This document shows positions 8,442-17,600 of a DNA stretch of 39,805 nucleotides, one piece after another. The stretch is taken from the NCBI GenBank assembly GCA_022072205.1, contig JAJVID010000017.1, forward strand, positions 7,870 to 47,674, in the 5' to 3' direction. The DNA comes from Acidobacteriota bacterium (GTDB lineage Bacteria; Acidobacteriota; Blastocatellia; RBC074). How positions within the stretch are numbered: position 1 is the first letter of the stretch; each line of letters opens with the position of its first letter. The notes under the pieces are model-generated. The model did no database searches and had not been told where the DNA came from. It saw only the letters and a list, made by a program, of their open reading frames with translations. A program made the translations under genes and the position numbers.

Positions 8442-9191
8442 TCAAGAGTACATATTCATTCGTCTGGTCAATAGCGCGACGGGGTCTTCGACGTTCAACG
8501 CTTCGCGTACGAAGAACGCTTCGCCGTTTTCGACGCCGATCATCGCGCCGAAGTATCGGTCGCGCGATTCTATCTCCCGCAGGAACGCCTGCGTGCTGAC
8601 GCGCGATTGCGGCTCCGTGGCTTGCGGGTTGAAAAATTGCGAGGCGTGCGCGCGGATCGCTTCCCACTTCGGCTGGGAAGTTTCGCTGATGTCAACGATG
8701 AAGCTCGGCGCGACTGTGCGCGGGAAAAGAAAGTACGCGATGCACGAAGGCCGCCATCGCTCCTGTCCCGCTTCCCTGTCGTATTTCGCCAGACCGGAGA
8801 CGTGGCAGGCTTCGCGCACGAGTTGCGAGGTATGCGCGTGGTCTGGGTGCGGGTCTTCCCAGAATTGAGTGAAAACGAGGCGAGGCCGCAGCCGCCGCAA
8901 CACTCGAACCAGCTTCACGCGCGATTCTTCATTTGCCCAGATGCGAGCGTCGCCCAGATCGAGATTTTCGCGGACGGACAAGCCAAGCAATTCCGCCGCG
9001 CGTTCCGCTTCCGCAGCGCGAATCTCAGGCGTTCCGCGTGTGCCCGCTTCGCCGCGAGTCAAATCGAGCACGCCGGTCTTGTAGCCCAGCCGCCCAAGCT
9101 TGATGAGCGTCCCACCGACGGAGAGTTCGACATCGTCCGGGTGCGCGGCGATTGCGAGAATGTCGAGTTGTAAACTTTGCGCTGCCTCCAT
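8442..9191 (-). CDS. bshB1: Bacillithiol biosynthesis deacetylase BshB1
   Basis: This 249-residue zinc deacetylase of the LmbE/PIG-L family has AHPDD at residues 16-20 and PHPDHAH at 114-120, the metal and catalytic motifs. The segment [20 protein letters not shown] is specific to the BshB1 group rather than generic LmbE proteins. It removes the acetyl group from GlcNAc-malate to give GlcN-malate, the second step of bacillithiol synthesis, in the cytoplasm. bshA lies directly downstream, separated by a hairpin repeat. No convincing Shine-Dalgarno precedes the ATG at 9191; the reading frame agrees with the family from residue 8 onward, so a slightly later start is possible. Confidence 0.92.
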   Translation of the reverse strand: MEAAQSLQLDILAIAAHPDDVELSVGGTLIKLGRLGYKTGVLDLTRGEAGTRGTPEIRAAEAERAAELLGLSVRENLDLGDARIWANEESRVKLVRVLRRLRPRLVFTQFWEDPHPDHAHTSQLVREACHVSGLAKYDREAGQERWRPSCIAYFLFPRTVAPSFIVDISETSQPKWEAIRAHASQFFNPQATEPQSRVSTQAFLREIESRDRYFGAMIGVENGEAFFVREALNVEDPVALLTRRMNMYS

Positions 9192-9294
9192 GCCGGTGAG
9201 AGAGTAGCACAGAGTGAAGCTGTTTAAACGTCAAGCAGATTACTGATCAGGCGTCACGGCTGGCGATGTAATGTGGATTTGGGAGTGAATGATT

Positions 9295-9345
9295 TCAGGC
9301 AGGCGCGCCAACGGCTTACGTTCTTCGGTAGCGCGGCCTGCCTGA
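9295..9345. terminator. Hairpin between pilin and bshB1, terminator candidate
   Basis: TCAGGCAGGC (9295-9304) pairs with GCCTGCCTGA (9336-9345), and the inner GCGC stretches extend the stem with a bulge. TTTT follows on the plus strand only. On the minus strand, where pilA ends at 9377, no T-run follows, so termination of pilA here is plausible but not clean. The rest of the 185-base gap shows nothing else. Confidence 0.45.
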
Positions 9346-9376
9346 TTTTCGGCGAGAGTGAGTGATAAAAGCTCGG

Positions 9377-9895
9377 TCACTTTGCAGGAGGTTGAGCGCC
9401 TGTTCCCGCAGCGGGGGCGGCGGGGCCTGAGCCAACGCCCGAAAGCGGTGTGCCTTCACCGTGGGCGACCGGGCTGGGCGTTTTCGTTTCAACCCAGCGG
9501 ATGGTGCCATCTTCGATCACGTTGAAATCTCTCGAAGCGGTGGACGCGGCTTGTCGAGTCGCCTGGACGCAATATTGATCCTGAGTGGTTTCCGCCGAGG
9601 AATTATAAATATAGCCACTCACCGCGCCGCCGCCGGCGTAATTTGAATCAATGTAGCCCGCTTCGCTGAGTTCTTTCAGCGTGCCGAACCTGCCCTTTGT
9701 CGCGTTGTATTGAGCCTGGTTGTTGTGAACCGTTCTGAGGGTCTGAATCGCGGCGGATTCACGACCGGTTTCCAGATTCTTGAGCAATTTAGGCACAGCC
9801 ACGGCGGCCAGAATCCCGACGATCGCAACCACGATCAGCAATTCGATAAGCGAGAAGCCCGCCTGCGCGCGGCGGGAAGAATTCTTCCTCTTCAT
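9377..9895 (-). CDS. pilA: Type IV pilin-like protein (PilA)
   Basis: This 172-residue prepilin has a short basic leader ending in Gly13, then FSLIELLIVVAIVGILAAVA. Cleavage by the PilD-type peptidase before Phe14 would leave Glu5 of the mature protein (Glu18) in place for pilus assembly. The hydrophobic N-terminal helix is followed by a helical spine and a small beta domain. The C-terminus is an unusual Pro/Ala/Gly-rich tail of about 30 residues (GVGSGPAAPAAGTGAQPPAK), probably flexible. A strong Shine-Dalgarno (AAGGAG) precedes the ATG. No pilus assembly genes are in the window, so this is either an orphan major pilin or a pseudopilin. A minor-pilin role cannot be ruled out. Confidence 0.9.
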   Translation of the reverse strand: MKRKNSSRRAQAGFSLIELLIVVAIVGILAAVAVPKLLKNLETGRESAAIQTLRTVHNNQAQYNATKGRFGTLKELSEAGYIDSNYAGGGAVSGYIYNSSAETTQDQYCVQATRQAASTASRDFNVIEDGTIRWVETKTPSPVAHGEGTPLSGVGSGPAAPAAGTGAQPPAK

Positions 9896-9920
9896 AACTC
9901 TTTCAAACTCCTTCCTTGGG

Positions 9921-9932
9921 TCAAACGTTTGA
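9921..9932. promoter_or_regulatory. 12-bp perfect palindrome upstream of pilA
   Basis: TCAAACGTTTGA is a perfect palindrome 25 bases before the pilA ATG, in the likely leader or promoter region. It could bind a dimeric regulator. No clear promoter boxes or sigma-54 site were seen around it. Confidence 0.3.
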
Positions 9933-10044
9933 GGGTCTTCAGGGTAGTTAATCGCCTTTTTGAAACGACGGACTATCGAGCAGGTTCCAAATATTACTAC
10001 ACGTGCGGCGGCGTGAGAAAGCCGTCATAGGCGGCAGGCGCAGG

Positions 10045-10773
10045 CTAATCCACGCGGCTCACTTTGCCCGGCGTGGAAATTAACCCCAGATGTTGAGCGT
10101 AAATCTTGAGCGCCATTATCAGGGCCATGGCCGAAAGAACTATCCAGAACAACGCCCAGATGGTCGCGGGGATCATCGTCGCCTCCTGCATATTGACCGC
10201 GTCGCTGTGAAGGTTGGTCGTCGCCGAAATCAGGAACAACGTCTTCAAATCATAAAACGCGTTCAAACAGCATTGCACTGCAAGGAAGCTCAGGAAGAAA
10301 TGCGCCCAGCGCGCGCTCCATGCGATTGCAACCCAGATCAACAAGCCGGTGAGCACGATGCCGATGAAAAGGCTGAACCTGTCGGCGGCGAAAAAACCAG
10401 TCAGAGCCAGAATCAACGCGGCGGTGACAGTCAGCACGGCTTTCGCCCTGCCGCCGTCGTGAAGCAGCATCAGCAGACCGGCTCCGTAAGCAGTGCTGGC
10501 CAGATAACCCGCGCTGGCGATCAACAGCGACAGGCCTCCGACGGTGTATGTCTCGCCGCTGGCGTTGGCGTAAATGATCAGCTTCTGTACCTCCCCGAAC
10601 GTCAGCAACGCCGCGAGCGCGTGTCCGCCTTCGTGAATGAAAGTCACGAACAGGCGCAGCGGATAGACCACCACAAACCCAAACGGCGCGTATGAAACCA
10701 CGATGGACAGTATCGTCGCGCCGACCAGAAACCCGATGGACTCTTTATGCTGTTTGCGTAGCTTTTTTGGCAT
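10045..10773 (-). CDS. M50B-like multi-pass membrane metallopeptidase
   Basis: This 242-residue membrane protein has HEGGH at residues 47-51, an HExxH zinc site at the end of a hydrophobic helix (PLRLFVTFIHEGGHALAALL). That is the arrangement in the M50B-type family, which includes small site-2-like or housekeeping membrane proteins. Five or six more hydrophobic segments follow (for instance GLSLLIASAGYLASTAYGAG and AVLTVTAALILALTGFFA). The region TTNLHSDAVNMQEAT may carry the third ligand, but I cannot assign it. I chose the ATG at 10773 (MPKKLRKQHK), behind GAGG, over a TTG at 10884 whose extension looks non-coding. The pilin gene lies downstream on the same strand, 149 bases away, which does not prove co-transcription. 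Substrate unknown. Confidence 0.75.
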   Translation of the reverse strand: MPKKLRKQHKESIGFLVGATILSIVVSYAPFGFVVVYPLRLFVTFIHEGGHALAALLTFGEVQKLIIYANASGETYTVGGLSLLIASAGYLASTAYGAGLLMLLHDGGRAKAVLTVTAALILALTGFFAADRFSLFIGIVLTGLLIWVAIAWSARWAHFFLSFLAVQCCLNAFYDLKTLFLISATTNLHSDAVNMQEATMIPATIWALFWIVLSAMALIMALKIYAQHLGLISTPGKVSRVD

Positions 10774-10987
10774 ACACCTCAATACGACGGAACCGTCCCG
10801 CCGGACAAAACATTTCAAAAGAAAAATACCAGCCGTCGGAAAAATCCGGCGCCAAATGATCCGCCCGGCGTCGCCATTAATCAACCCGGAAAGACTAAAC
10901 GCAACGCTGCCAGAGATTTTCGCAAACAGGCGGCGCAGGCACGCCGATTGAAAAACGAAGAGCGCGCAAACAATTTAAGGAGGCCTT

Positions 10988-11638
10988 ATGTCGCCGAATC
11001 TGATCACGTTAATCCGCGTCTGTCTGGCTTTCGTCTCAATCGCGCTATTCCGCGCCGGTTCGTATGCGAGCGCAGCCGGCTTGATTTTACTGGTTGTCGC
11101 ACTCGCGCTCGACGCGGTTGACGGTTACATCGCGCGGCGCGAAGACTGCGCGAGCGACGCCGGGGCGGCTTTCGACATTGCGGCGGATCGAATTGTCGAG
11201 AGCGTCTTCTGGATTTATTTCGCCTCGGCGGGGCTGGTCACGTTCTGGATTCCGGTGATCGTCATCGCGCGAGGCGGGTTCACCGACTTTCTGCGCGCCA
11301 TCGCGCTGGCGCAGGGCCAGACCGCCTTCGGCGAAAAGACGATGATGCGAACGTGGTGGGGCAAATTGCTGGTGGGTTCGCGCGCCAGCCGCGCCGCTTA
11401 CGGCGTGATCAAATGCGCGGCGTTCTTCGCGCTCGGTCTGTGGCTGACGCTTGCGAACGTTCCAGAATGGCAGGCGCTGATTACAGGCCAGGCTGCTGTT
11501 TTGATGAGCGGCGTGCGCATCGGCGCGATTGCGCTGGCCGTCTCCACCGTCGTTTTCTGCGTGGCGCGCGGAGTCCCTGTGATCATCGAAGGCCTCAGAT
11601 TTTTCCGCGAAGACCTGGCGCTGCCGAAACTTTGGTAG
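10988..11638 (+). CDS. CDP-alcohol phosphatidyltransferase family enzyme
   Basis: This 216-residue membrane enzyme carries the complete CDP-alcohol phosphotransferase signature D-x2-D-G-x2-A-R-x8-G-x3-D-x3-D: Asp42, Asp45, Gly46, Ala49, Arg50, Gly59, Asp63, Asp67. It transfers a phosphatidyl (or similar) group from a CDP-activated lipid to an alcohol such as glycerol-3-phosphate or inositol-phosphate; the acceptor cannot be read from the motif. Four to six hydrophobic segments place it in the inner membrane. A strong Shine-Dalgarno (AAGGAGG) precedes the ATG. A HAD phosphatase follows 31 bases later and a PAP2/Aur1-like protein after that. The order suits a pathway that makes a phosphorylated head group, dephosphorylates it and moves it on. 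Confidence 0.9.
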   Translation: MSPNLITLIRVCLAFVSIALFRAGSYASAAGLILLVVALALDAVDGYIARREDCASDAGAAFDIAADRIVESVFWIYFASAGLVTFWIPVIVIARGGFTDFLRAIALAQGQTAFGEKTMMRTWWGKLLVGSRASRAAYGVIKCAAFFALGLWLTLANVPEWQALITGQAAVLMSGVRIGAIALAVSTVVFCVARGVPVIIEGLRFFREDLALPKLW

Positions 11639-11669
11639 CTTTAAAATCCGGCCAAAACGATTTTGAGAA

Positions 11670-12371
11670 ATGAACGACCAACGGATCGCCGCAATCTTCG
11701 ACGTTGACGGCACACTCATCACTGACACGACGCTCGAACGAATCTTCATCAGATTTCTCTGGCGGCGCGGCGAATTGGGCTGGCGAGAGATGATCAACTG
11801 GATCGGCTCGTTGGCAAAAGCCGCCTTCCTGGGTCGCCCGCGATTGAAGGCGGTAAAAACTTACCTGCGCGGCAAAGACGCCGCACGCGTTCGGCGTCTG
11901 GCGCGAGAATGTTTCGAGAACGAAATCGAGCCGCGTCTTTCGTCAGAAGCCATCAACCGGCTGCGCTGGCATCAGAGCGCGGGCCATTTCGTGATTCTAC
12001 TTTCGGGCACGCTTGACCTGCTGCTGGAACCGCTGGCCGAACATCTTGGCGTTTACGCGCGTGTTGGCTCGGAACTTGAGGTCGAAAACAAACGCTTCAC
12101 GGGACGAATCGCGGGCGCGCATCCGTTTGGTGAGGTGAAGGTCGAATGCCTGAGGACGATTAATCGCGCTACGGGCTTCGACCTGAAACGGTCATTCGCT
12201 TACGCAGACAGTTTCGCAGATCGCCACGTGCTGGCGATGGTGGGCAGTCCGGTGGCGGCCAATGCTGACGCGCGTTTGCGCAGGATCGCGGAAAACAGAG
12301 GCTGGATGATTGAAGATTTCGCCGGAGGCAGGAGGCGGAATTTACAGGAGAGAATTTATGGTCGAGTTTGA
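11670..12371 (+). CDS. HAD-IB family phosphatase
   Basis: This 233-residue hydrolase has HAD motif I at residues 11-15 (DVDGT; Asp11 nucleophile, Asp13 acid), motif II at 112-114 (LLSGT), and motif IV at YADSFADRH with Asp180 and Asp184. The small helical cap between motifs I and II and the SerB-like order place it in subfamily IB, which includes phosphoserine and phosphatidylglycerophosphate phosphatases. Its place between a CDP-alcohol phosphotransferase and a PAP2/Aur1-like gene suggests that it removes a phosphate from a phospholipid head group, as PGP or phosphatidylinositol-phosphate phosphatases do; that is inference. The 3' end overlaps the next gene by 14 bases. Confidence 0.88.
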   Translation: MNDQRIAAIFDVDGTLITDTTLERIFIRFLWRRGELGWREMINWIGSLAKAAFLGRPRLKAVKTYLRGKDAARVRRLARECFENEIEPRLSSEAINRLRWHQSAGHFVILLSGTLDLLLEPLAEHLGVYARVGSELEVENKRFTGRIAGAHPFGEVKVECLRTINRATGFDLKRSFAYADSFADRHVLAMVGSPVAANADARLRRIAENRGWMIEDFAGGRRRNLQERIYGRV

Positions 12372-13332
12372 TCGAGATGCTCTGGCGGCGCCATGCGTTC
12401 TTTCGCATCCGCGATCAACAAAGCTGCTGGCTGACGCGATTGCGACGATCAACGCCGCAGACCGGCTCACGCTCGCGTACCTCATTTACTCAACTGCGCT
12501 GATCGTCATCTGCCGCCGGAACATCCCGCTATGGGCGACGCTCTTGCCGATTCATCTGGGCCTGACCGTGATGATCTTCGGCCTGGCGCATGCGCGCGCG
12601 AAAAAAGTAAAAGTCCTCAGCTTTCTCAGCCACTGGTATCCGACGCTGCTCTTTCTGTTTTTCTTTGAAGAGATTGGGCTGATCGTCCACGCCATCTTCC
12701 CCGGCTGGTTTGACGAATATTTGATCAAAGCCGATTACGCGATGTTCGGCGCGCATCCGACGGTCTGGATCGAGCAGTTCAGCAATTACTGGCTGAACGA
12801 ATACATGCAGCTTGTCTACACGAGCTATTTTCTGCTGACTATCGGACTCGGCGCGTATTTGTGGATTCGCAACCGGCGTGAGGAATTCGCTGTGTTCATC
12901 GCTTCGACCTGCGCGGCGTATTACCTCTGCTATGTTGTTTTCGTTCTCTTCCCAATCGAAAGCCCACACCACACGCTGCGCCATTTGCAGCAGGTAGAAC
13001 TGGCCGGCGGGCCGTTCACAGCGTTCATCAATCTGATCGAGAAGCACGGGCGGGTTCACGGCGGCGCGTTTCCGAGCGCGCACGTGGCGGGTTCGGTGGT
13101 CGTGTTGATCTCGGCCTGGCGTTTCGCGCGGCGAATTGGATATTGGCTTACGCCGATTGTGATCAGCATTTGTGTGGCGACTGTGTACGGGCGGTACCAT
13201 TACGCGGTGGACGTTTTCGCCGGGATATTGATGGGCGCGATTGGATGCCAGATCGCGTCCTGGATTGGCCCGCGCCTCTGTTCTGGGATAGGATGCGGCG
13301 CCAAACCATCAATCAAACACGAAAGAGAGTGA
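12358..13332 (+). CDS. PAP2/Aur1-like membrane phosphotransferase
   Basis: This 324-residue multi-pass membrane protein has the PAP2 active-site motifs: FPSAH at 238-242 (His242) and GRYHYAVD at 278-285 (Arg279, His281, Asp285). The first classical PAP2 motif (KxxxxxxRP) is not evident. That pattern, with several helices before the motifs, is shared by inositol-phosphoceramide synthase (Aur1/Ipt1-like) and related transferases. Such enzymes move a phospho-head group from a phospholipid to another lipid. The ATG at 12358 has a good AGGAG and lies inside the end of the HAD gene, so translation is coupled; an upstream ATG at 12310 would mean a longer overlap. A plain lipid phosphatase remains possible. 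Confidence 0.8.
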   Translation: MVEFDRDALAAPCVLSHPRSTKLLADAIATINAADRLTLAYLIYSTALIVICRRNIPLWATLLPIHLGLTVMIFGLAHARAKKVKVLSFLSHWYPTLLFLFFFEEIGLIVHAIFPGWFDEYLIKADYAMFGAHPTVWIEQFSNYWLNEYMQLVYTSYFLLTIGLGAYLWIRNRREEFAVFIASTCAAYYLCYVVFVLFPIESPHHTLRHLQQVELAGGPFTAFINLIEKHGRVHGGAFPSAHVAGSVVVLISAWRFARRIGYWLTPIVISICVATVYGRYHYAVDVFAGILMGAIGCQIASWIGPRLCSGIGCGAKPSIKHERE

Positions 13333-13343
13333 CCCGCGAAAAC

Positions 13344-13769
13344 ATGCCGAGCAAGTTATTCGAGACGCTGCATCCGATGTCGTCAAACAATCCTTTTTTG
13401 AAATTCATGGGTATTGAGTTGCTGGACGCTGGCGAAGGCTGGGTGAAGATGAAGATCGCGTTTCGCCCCGAATTCCTCCAGCCGTTCACAATTCACGGGG
13501 GCGCGATTTACAGTCTGGCTGATTCGGCGGCGGCGCACGCGCTGATGACATTGATCCTGCCCGATCAAATTGCCACGACCGTCGAACAACGCATCAATTT
13601 TCTGAAAGCGGTTAAAGATCAGGACATTTACTGCGAGGCCCGGATCATCCATCTGGGCAAGACGCTGGCTTACGCCGAAGTGTCAATGACAACCGAGGAC
13701 GGCGCGCTGGTGGCAAAAAGCGCGGCGACCTTGATGCGGCTGGATGCGGCGAGAGTGAAGATAGATTGA
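13344..13769 (+). CDS. PaaI-type hotdog thioesterase
   Basis: This 141-residue protein has the hotdog thioesterase core: PFTIHGGAIYSLADSAAAHA is the central helix with the HGG motif, and the segments TTVEQRINFLKAVKDQDIYC and TLAYAEVSMTTEDGALVAKS follow as strands. PaaI-family enzymes hydrolyse acyl- or phenylacetyl-CoA thioesters; the substrate is unknown here. I chose the ATG at 13344, 11 bases after the upstream stop, because sequence before it overlaps the PAP2 gene and is not family-like. The Shine-Dalgarno is weak (GAGAG). Position after the lipid genes may mean that it trims acyl-CoA, but this is only context. Confidence 0.88.
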   Translation: MPSKLFETLHPMSSNNPFLKFMGIELLDAGEGWVKMKIAFRPEFLQPFTIHGGAIYSLADSAAAHALMTLILPDQIATTVEQRINFLKAVKDQDIYCEARIIHLGKTLAYAEVSMTTEDGALVAKSAATLMRLDAARVKID

Positions 13770-13807
13770 GAGGCAGCCGCCGCATCAAGCCTGATTGAAA
13801 TCGCAAA

Positions 13808-14578
13808 TCACCAACCGAAATGCTCCGTTGGCGCTGTGTAATCGGCCTTTTCAAAACCGCCCACCATGCAAAAAGGCCCTCCGGCGGTGAACGAGCCGTC
13901 GTCTGATCTGGTGTCGGGGTAGAGCTTTGTGATCTTCGGATTCTTCACGATTTCGTAATAATACTGAAAATGTTTGGGATCAATCGCCTGAGCGGCATTG
14001 GTGATCTTCACTTCGTAATCTTTATTCGCACTGAAGACGAAACCGCCGCCGCTTTCGGCGAAATAGAGAACCGCATAGCCGTTGGACGGCACATTCACTT
14101 CGATTCCGGCGTTGTCCGCATAATTCCTGACGCCGAAATCTTTTCTCTCCGCGCCGGTTTTCAGATCAAAGATCGCCGCGTTGGCAACAATCCCCTGCGC
14201 ATACAATTCGCCATGACGGAAATAGAGCCGCGCATGGCATTCCTTCGGCTTGACTCTCAGGTTCTGTCCGGGATGCAGCCGCGTTTCGATGTCGAGGATG
14301 TCATTGAACGGGAGTTTCCCCTTTCTGGGACCGTTGTATTTTCTGAGCGGATCGGATTTGGGAAAGACATCGAAAAAGATGTCTCCGCTGACTTCGGCGA
14401 CTCCTTTGTATTCCTTGACGATAGCTCCCCCACGTTCGCTGATAGTGATGTGCGGTTGGTGAACTTCCGCCGGGTCGGAACTGTTGTTATGAATCAGCCC
14501 GACCATCAATTTGTGTTGGCGCAGCTTGCTGGTAAAGAAGGCGCAGAGATCGCTGAATTTGATATTTATCTTTCCCAC
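13808..14578 (-). CDS. Unknown protein encoded downstream of the TPR-CHAT gene
   Basis: I do not recognise this 256-residue protein. It has no signal peptide or membrane segment and looks soluble and beta-rich (HARLYFRHGELYAQGIV, GIEVNVPSNGYAVLYFAES, GGFVFSANKDYEVKITN). It opens with a strand and a short KFSDLCAFF segment, and a HQPHITI motif follows at about residues 40-46. The C-terminus is aromatic and Gly-rich (GGPFCMVGGFEKADYTAPTE). The start is a GTG with AGAGGAG six bases before it. The gene begins 64 bases after the CHAT protease stop, on the same strand, and is probably in the same transcript. It could be a substrate, regulator or effector of the CHAT protein; nothing in the sequence proves this. 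Confidence 0.8.
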   Translation of the reverse strand: MGKINIKFSDLCAFFTSKLRQHKLMVGLIHNNSSDPAEVHQPHITISERGGAIVKEYKGVAEVSGDIFFDVFPKSDPLRKYNGPRKGKLPFNDILDIETRLHPGQNLRVKPKECHARLYFRHGELYAQGIVANAAIFDLKTGAERKDFGVRNYADNAGIEVNVPSNGYAVLYFAESGGGFVFSANKDYEVKITNAAQAIDPKHFQYYYEIVKNPKITKLYPDTRSDDGSFTAGGPFCMVGGFEKADYTAPTEHFGW

Positions 14579-14617
14579 CTTTTTCTCCTCTCTTCCGTCC
14601 CGAAGGGGTTGGTTTCA

Positions 14618-14631
14618 GATTGCGCGCAATC
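14618..14631. other. 14-bp perfect palindrome in the CHAT-unknown gene gap
   Basis: GATTGCGCGCAATC lies in the 64-base spacer between the CHAT stop and the start of the unknown gene. It may be an operator or form a small RNA hairpin. No T-run follows. Confidence 0.35.
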
Positions 14632-14642
14632 GGCTCAAAGCA

Positions 14643-17600
14643 TCATGCCATCAGTCCGTTACCGGAAAGACTGAACGCCGCCCAGTGAAGCGGATGGCGC
14701 CATTCCTTTTTCGCCGACCTGATCATTTTCAACTGCGCCTGGCGCAGCGCGTCGCCGAAAGTCCGCCGCTCGACGCGGTAAGAATAATGAAAACTCTTCA
14801 TCAACTCGGCGGCGCTTTCATCATCAACTTCCCACAGGCTGGCGAGGACTGCCGGAACGCCTGCGCTGAAAAATGCCTGCGCCAATCCGCCGAACCCGCC
14901 TCGCCCCAGGCCGGCATTGACTCCTGAGCGGCAACTGGAAAGGATGACAAGTCTTGTGCGCGGGGCCTTGATGCCGAAAATCTCGTAGGCCCGCAGGTTT
15001 TCGTCGCCTGAACTCTCCGGTTTCATGTCTTCCGGCGCGCCGACTGAGAGCACAATGCTTGAAAGCAGCGGGTTGCGCTCGTTGATCAAACTGTGCGTGG
15101 CCAGATGCGCGATCTCGAAGACGCCGATTCTCGGCAGCAGCAACCGCTTGGTTGCGCGCCCACGGCTCAAATGCAGCCTGACCGGGTATAGCGACATCGC
15201 GCTTTCGATCTCACGCTCCGTTTCGGGCAAAGGCTTGAGCGATGGATGCAGCCGGTAATCAAACTCCGGATGGCTGAGGCCTAGCAGCGACGGCGTTTTA
15301 CCACCGGGCTTCGCTCGCCCGTTCTCAATCGTCCTCGCCAGAACGCTGGCGCTGGGACTGGTCATCAGCGTGAAATCCTCGATCAAATAGCGTTGCGAAG
15401 CGGGCGAAACCAGCGCGGGAAAGCAAAGCGCGCCGAGAATATCATCGGGCACAATCACCACCGCTCGTCCGGCATCGAGGTCGTTTAAAATCGGCTCGAT
15501 CAGAATTCGATACAGCCCCGCAGCCTTCGCGTTCAACGCCGCAACTTCGCCTTCTGAGGTCAACTCCTGCAGATATTCGCTCACCCGCCGCCGTAACTCC
15601 TCCTGACTGATCCCTACCTGCGCCTGCTTGACCTTATCCGCAGTCACCGTCCAGATCAGGAGATTACCTTCAGTCACCGCATACTCGACGAGTTGCGCAT
15701 TGCGCGGCATCGCGCGTTGAACCTGCTGGAGCGTCAACGGCGGCGCCGAAGACGAATATTCAAGCACCGCACGGCTCGGTCTCCATTTGAATTCGTCAGC
15801 CCCGGAGATGGCGTCGAGCAGCTCGCGGTTGCGGCAGATTTCCGCGTAATCAAACGCTCTTTCCACGGATTTTCTGGCAAACCACTGAAAGCCAATCATC
15901 GTTCGATAAACGCTCAGCTTGCTGCCGGAATATAGGCTCCGCGCGGAGAGGTCGTTGATGTTCTCTCTGGCCTGTTCAATCAATCTGATGCCGGCTTGCA
16001 ATTCCGACTCGGCCTCTTCGGCGCGGCCCAGTTTCAGCAACGCCGTAGCGACTCCGGAGTGAATAACTGCCGATTGATAACTGTAGCCGCTGGCGGACTC
16101 GATCGTTTTCATCGCCTTGCGGTAAGCCGACACCGCTTCTTCCAGGCGGTTCTGTTTCAACAGCGCCTGTCCCAGCAAGGTTTGCATATCCATCAGCATG
16201 ACGTTGCGCCCAATCTTGTCTTCGTATTTTTCGGATCCGGTAATCGCCTCGCGCAGGAAGCGGGCGGCCTTTTCGTCCTGGCCAGTCATCAGATAGTGAA
16301 AGCCGATTCTCCCCTGAAGCAAGGCGGCAAAGTCCTTGCGCGGAAGACGTTCGCAATAGCTCAAAGCTTCGAGTTGATAATCGAGCGCGGGTTGGTATCG
16401 TCCTACCACAGAGAGGGTGTCAGCTACCTGGTAATAAGCCTGACAGACCCGGAAGGTGGACGCGGCGCGGTCCTGGATCAACCGGACTGCGGCGAATGTG
16501 TTTTGGAGAGCCAGGTCATCCTCTCCCATCAGCAGATATGCATTCCCGGCGAACCGCAGGGCGTTGACGGTCGTGTCCGTGTCATCCACAGACTGAGCAA
16601 TTTCATACGCCTTCAGGCTGGCGCTCAAATTCGCCGAAAATCGCTGCGCTGATCCGTAGGCGTTGGCGAGCGCCAGCAAGGCTCTGGCCTGCAATCGCCG
16701 GTGGCGATGGCGAGATGTTTCGGCGACCAGACGCTCGCGCATCTTCAACCGATCGCGAGTTTCAGCCCCAGGGATGTGCGCCCTCGCCAATCCATACTCA
16801 GCCTCCTCTCTGTCGCAAACGTCTCCGATCTGTCGCGCCGACTGGCTGGCGGCGGCGTAAAGCGACAAAGACTGTTCGTATTGCCCTTGCACATGGCTCT
16901 CTTCCGCTTGCCGCAGCCTCGCGCGAATCTCCTGCATCCGCTTGACCACGCCTGGCTCCGCGTTTTCGGCGAAGCCCAGCAAGTCAGCCGGATAATTTTC
17001 GCCCTTCGCGTCTCTGGCAAAATCGGCAATACGTTTGAGAACCGCACGGCGCTTTTCGGCGGCGATTTCATCGCCCGCCGCCCTCGCGGCCAGAAACTCA
17101 TCTACGAAGCGGCCACTGACCGCCTCTCCCGACGCTTCATCAAAACGGCTTGCCAGCAACGCGCGGAGCCTGTTTTCATCGTTGGCGGCGGCGATAGCCA
17201 GCAACTCATCGAACAGCGTCGAAGGTGGAACAGCCTCTGACCTCAGCCGAAGCTTTTGTAACCGCGCCCTGGCTTCATCCGCCCAGGGCGACGACGAGTC
17301 AATTTTCAAATAGTTTTCCCAGTCGGATTGGGCTTCCTCCACCAGCATCATCTGCTCGTGGCACAAGGCCAGATTGAATCTGGCCTCTGGATTCGACGGC
17401 TCTATCGCCAGCGCGTTTTTGCAATGATCAGCGGCCCGAGTGAGCAATGTTAAGGACTGCTCCCTCGATCCGCGCTCGTAATAGAGCGCCGCCAGATCAA
17501 CGAGAATTGAAACGTTTCGCGGTGATTCTTTCAGCGCGGATTCGAGATACCTCTCCGCCTCGTCGTAATCGGATTCGAGCAGGAAAAGCCTGCCCAGAGC

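Noticed and set aside
10945..10972. TTGAAA with a 17-base spacer as a promoter for the CDP-alcohol phosphotransferase gene
   Set aside because: The -10 box matches in only 3 of 6 positions and lies almost on the Shine-Dalgarno, leaving no room for a normal leader.
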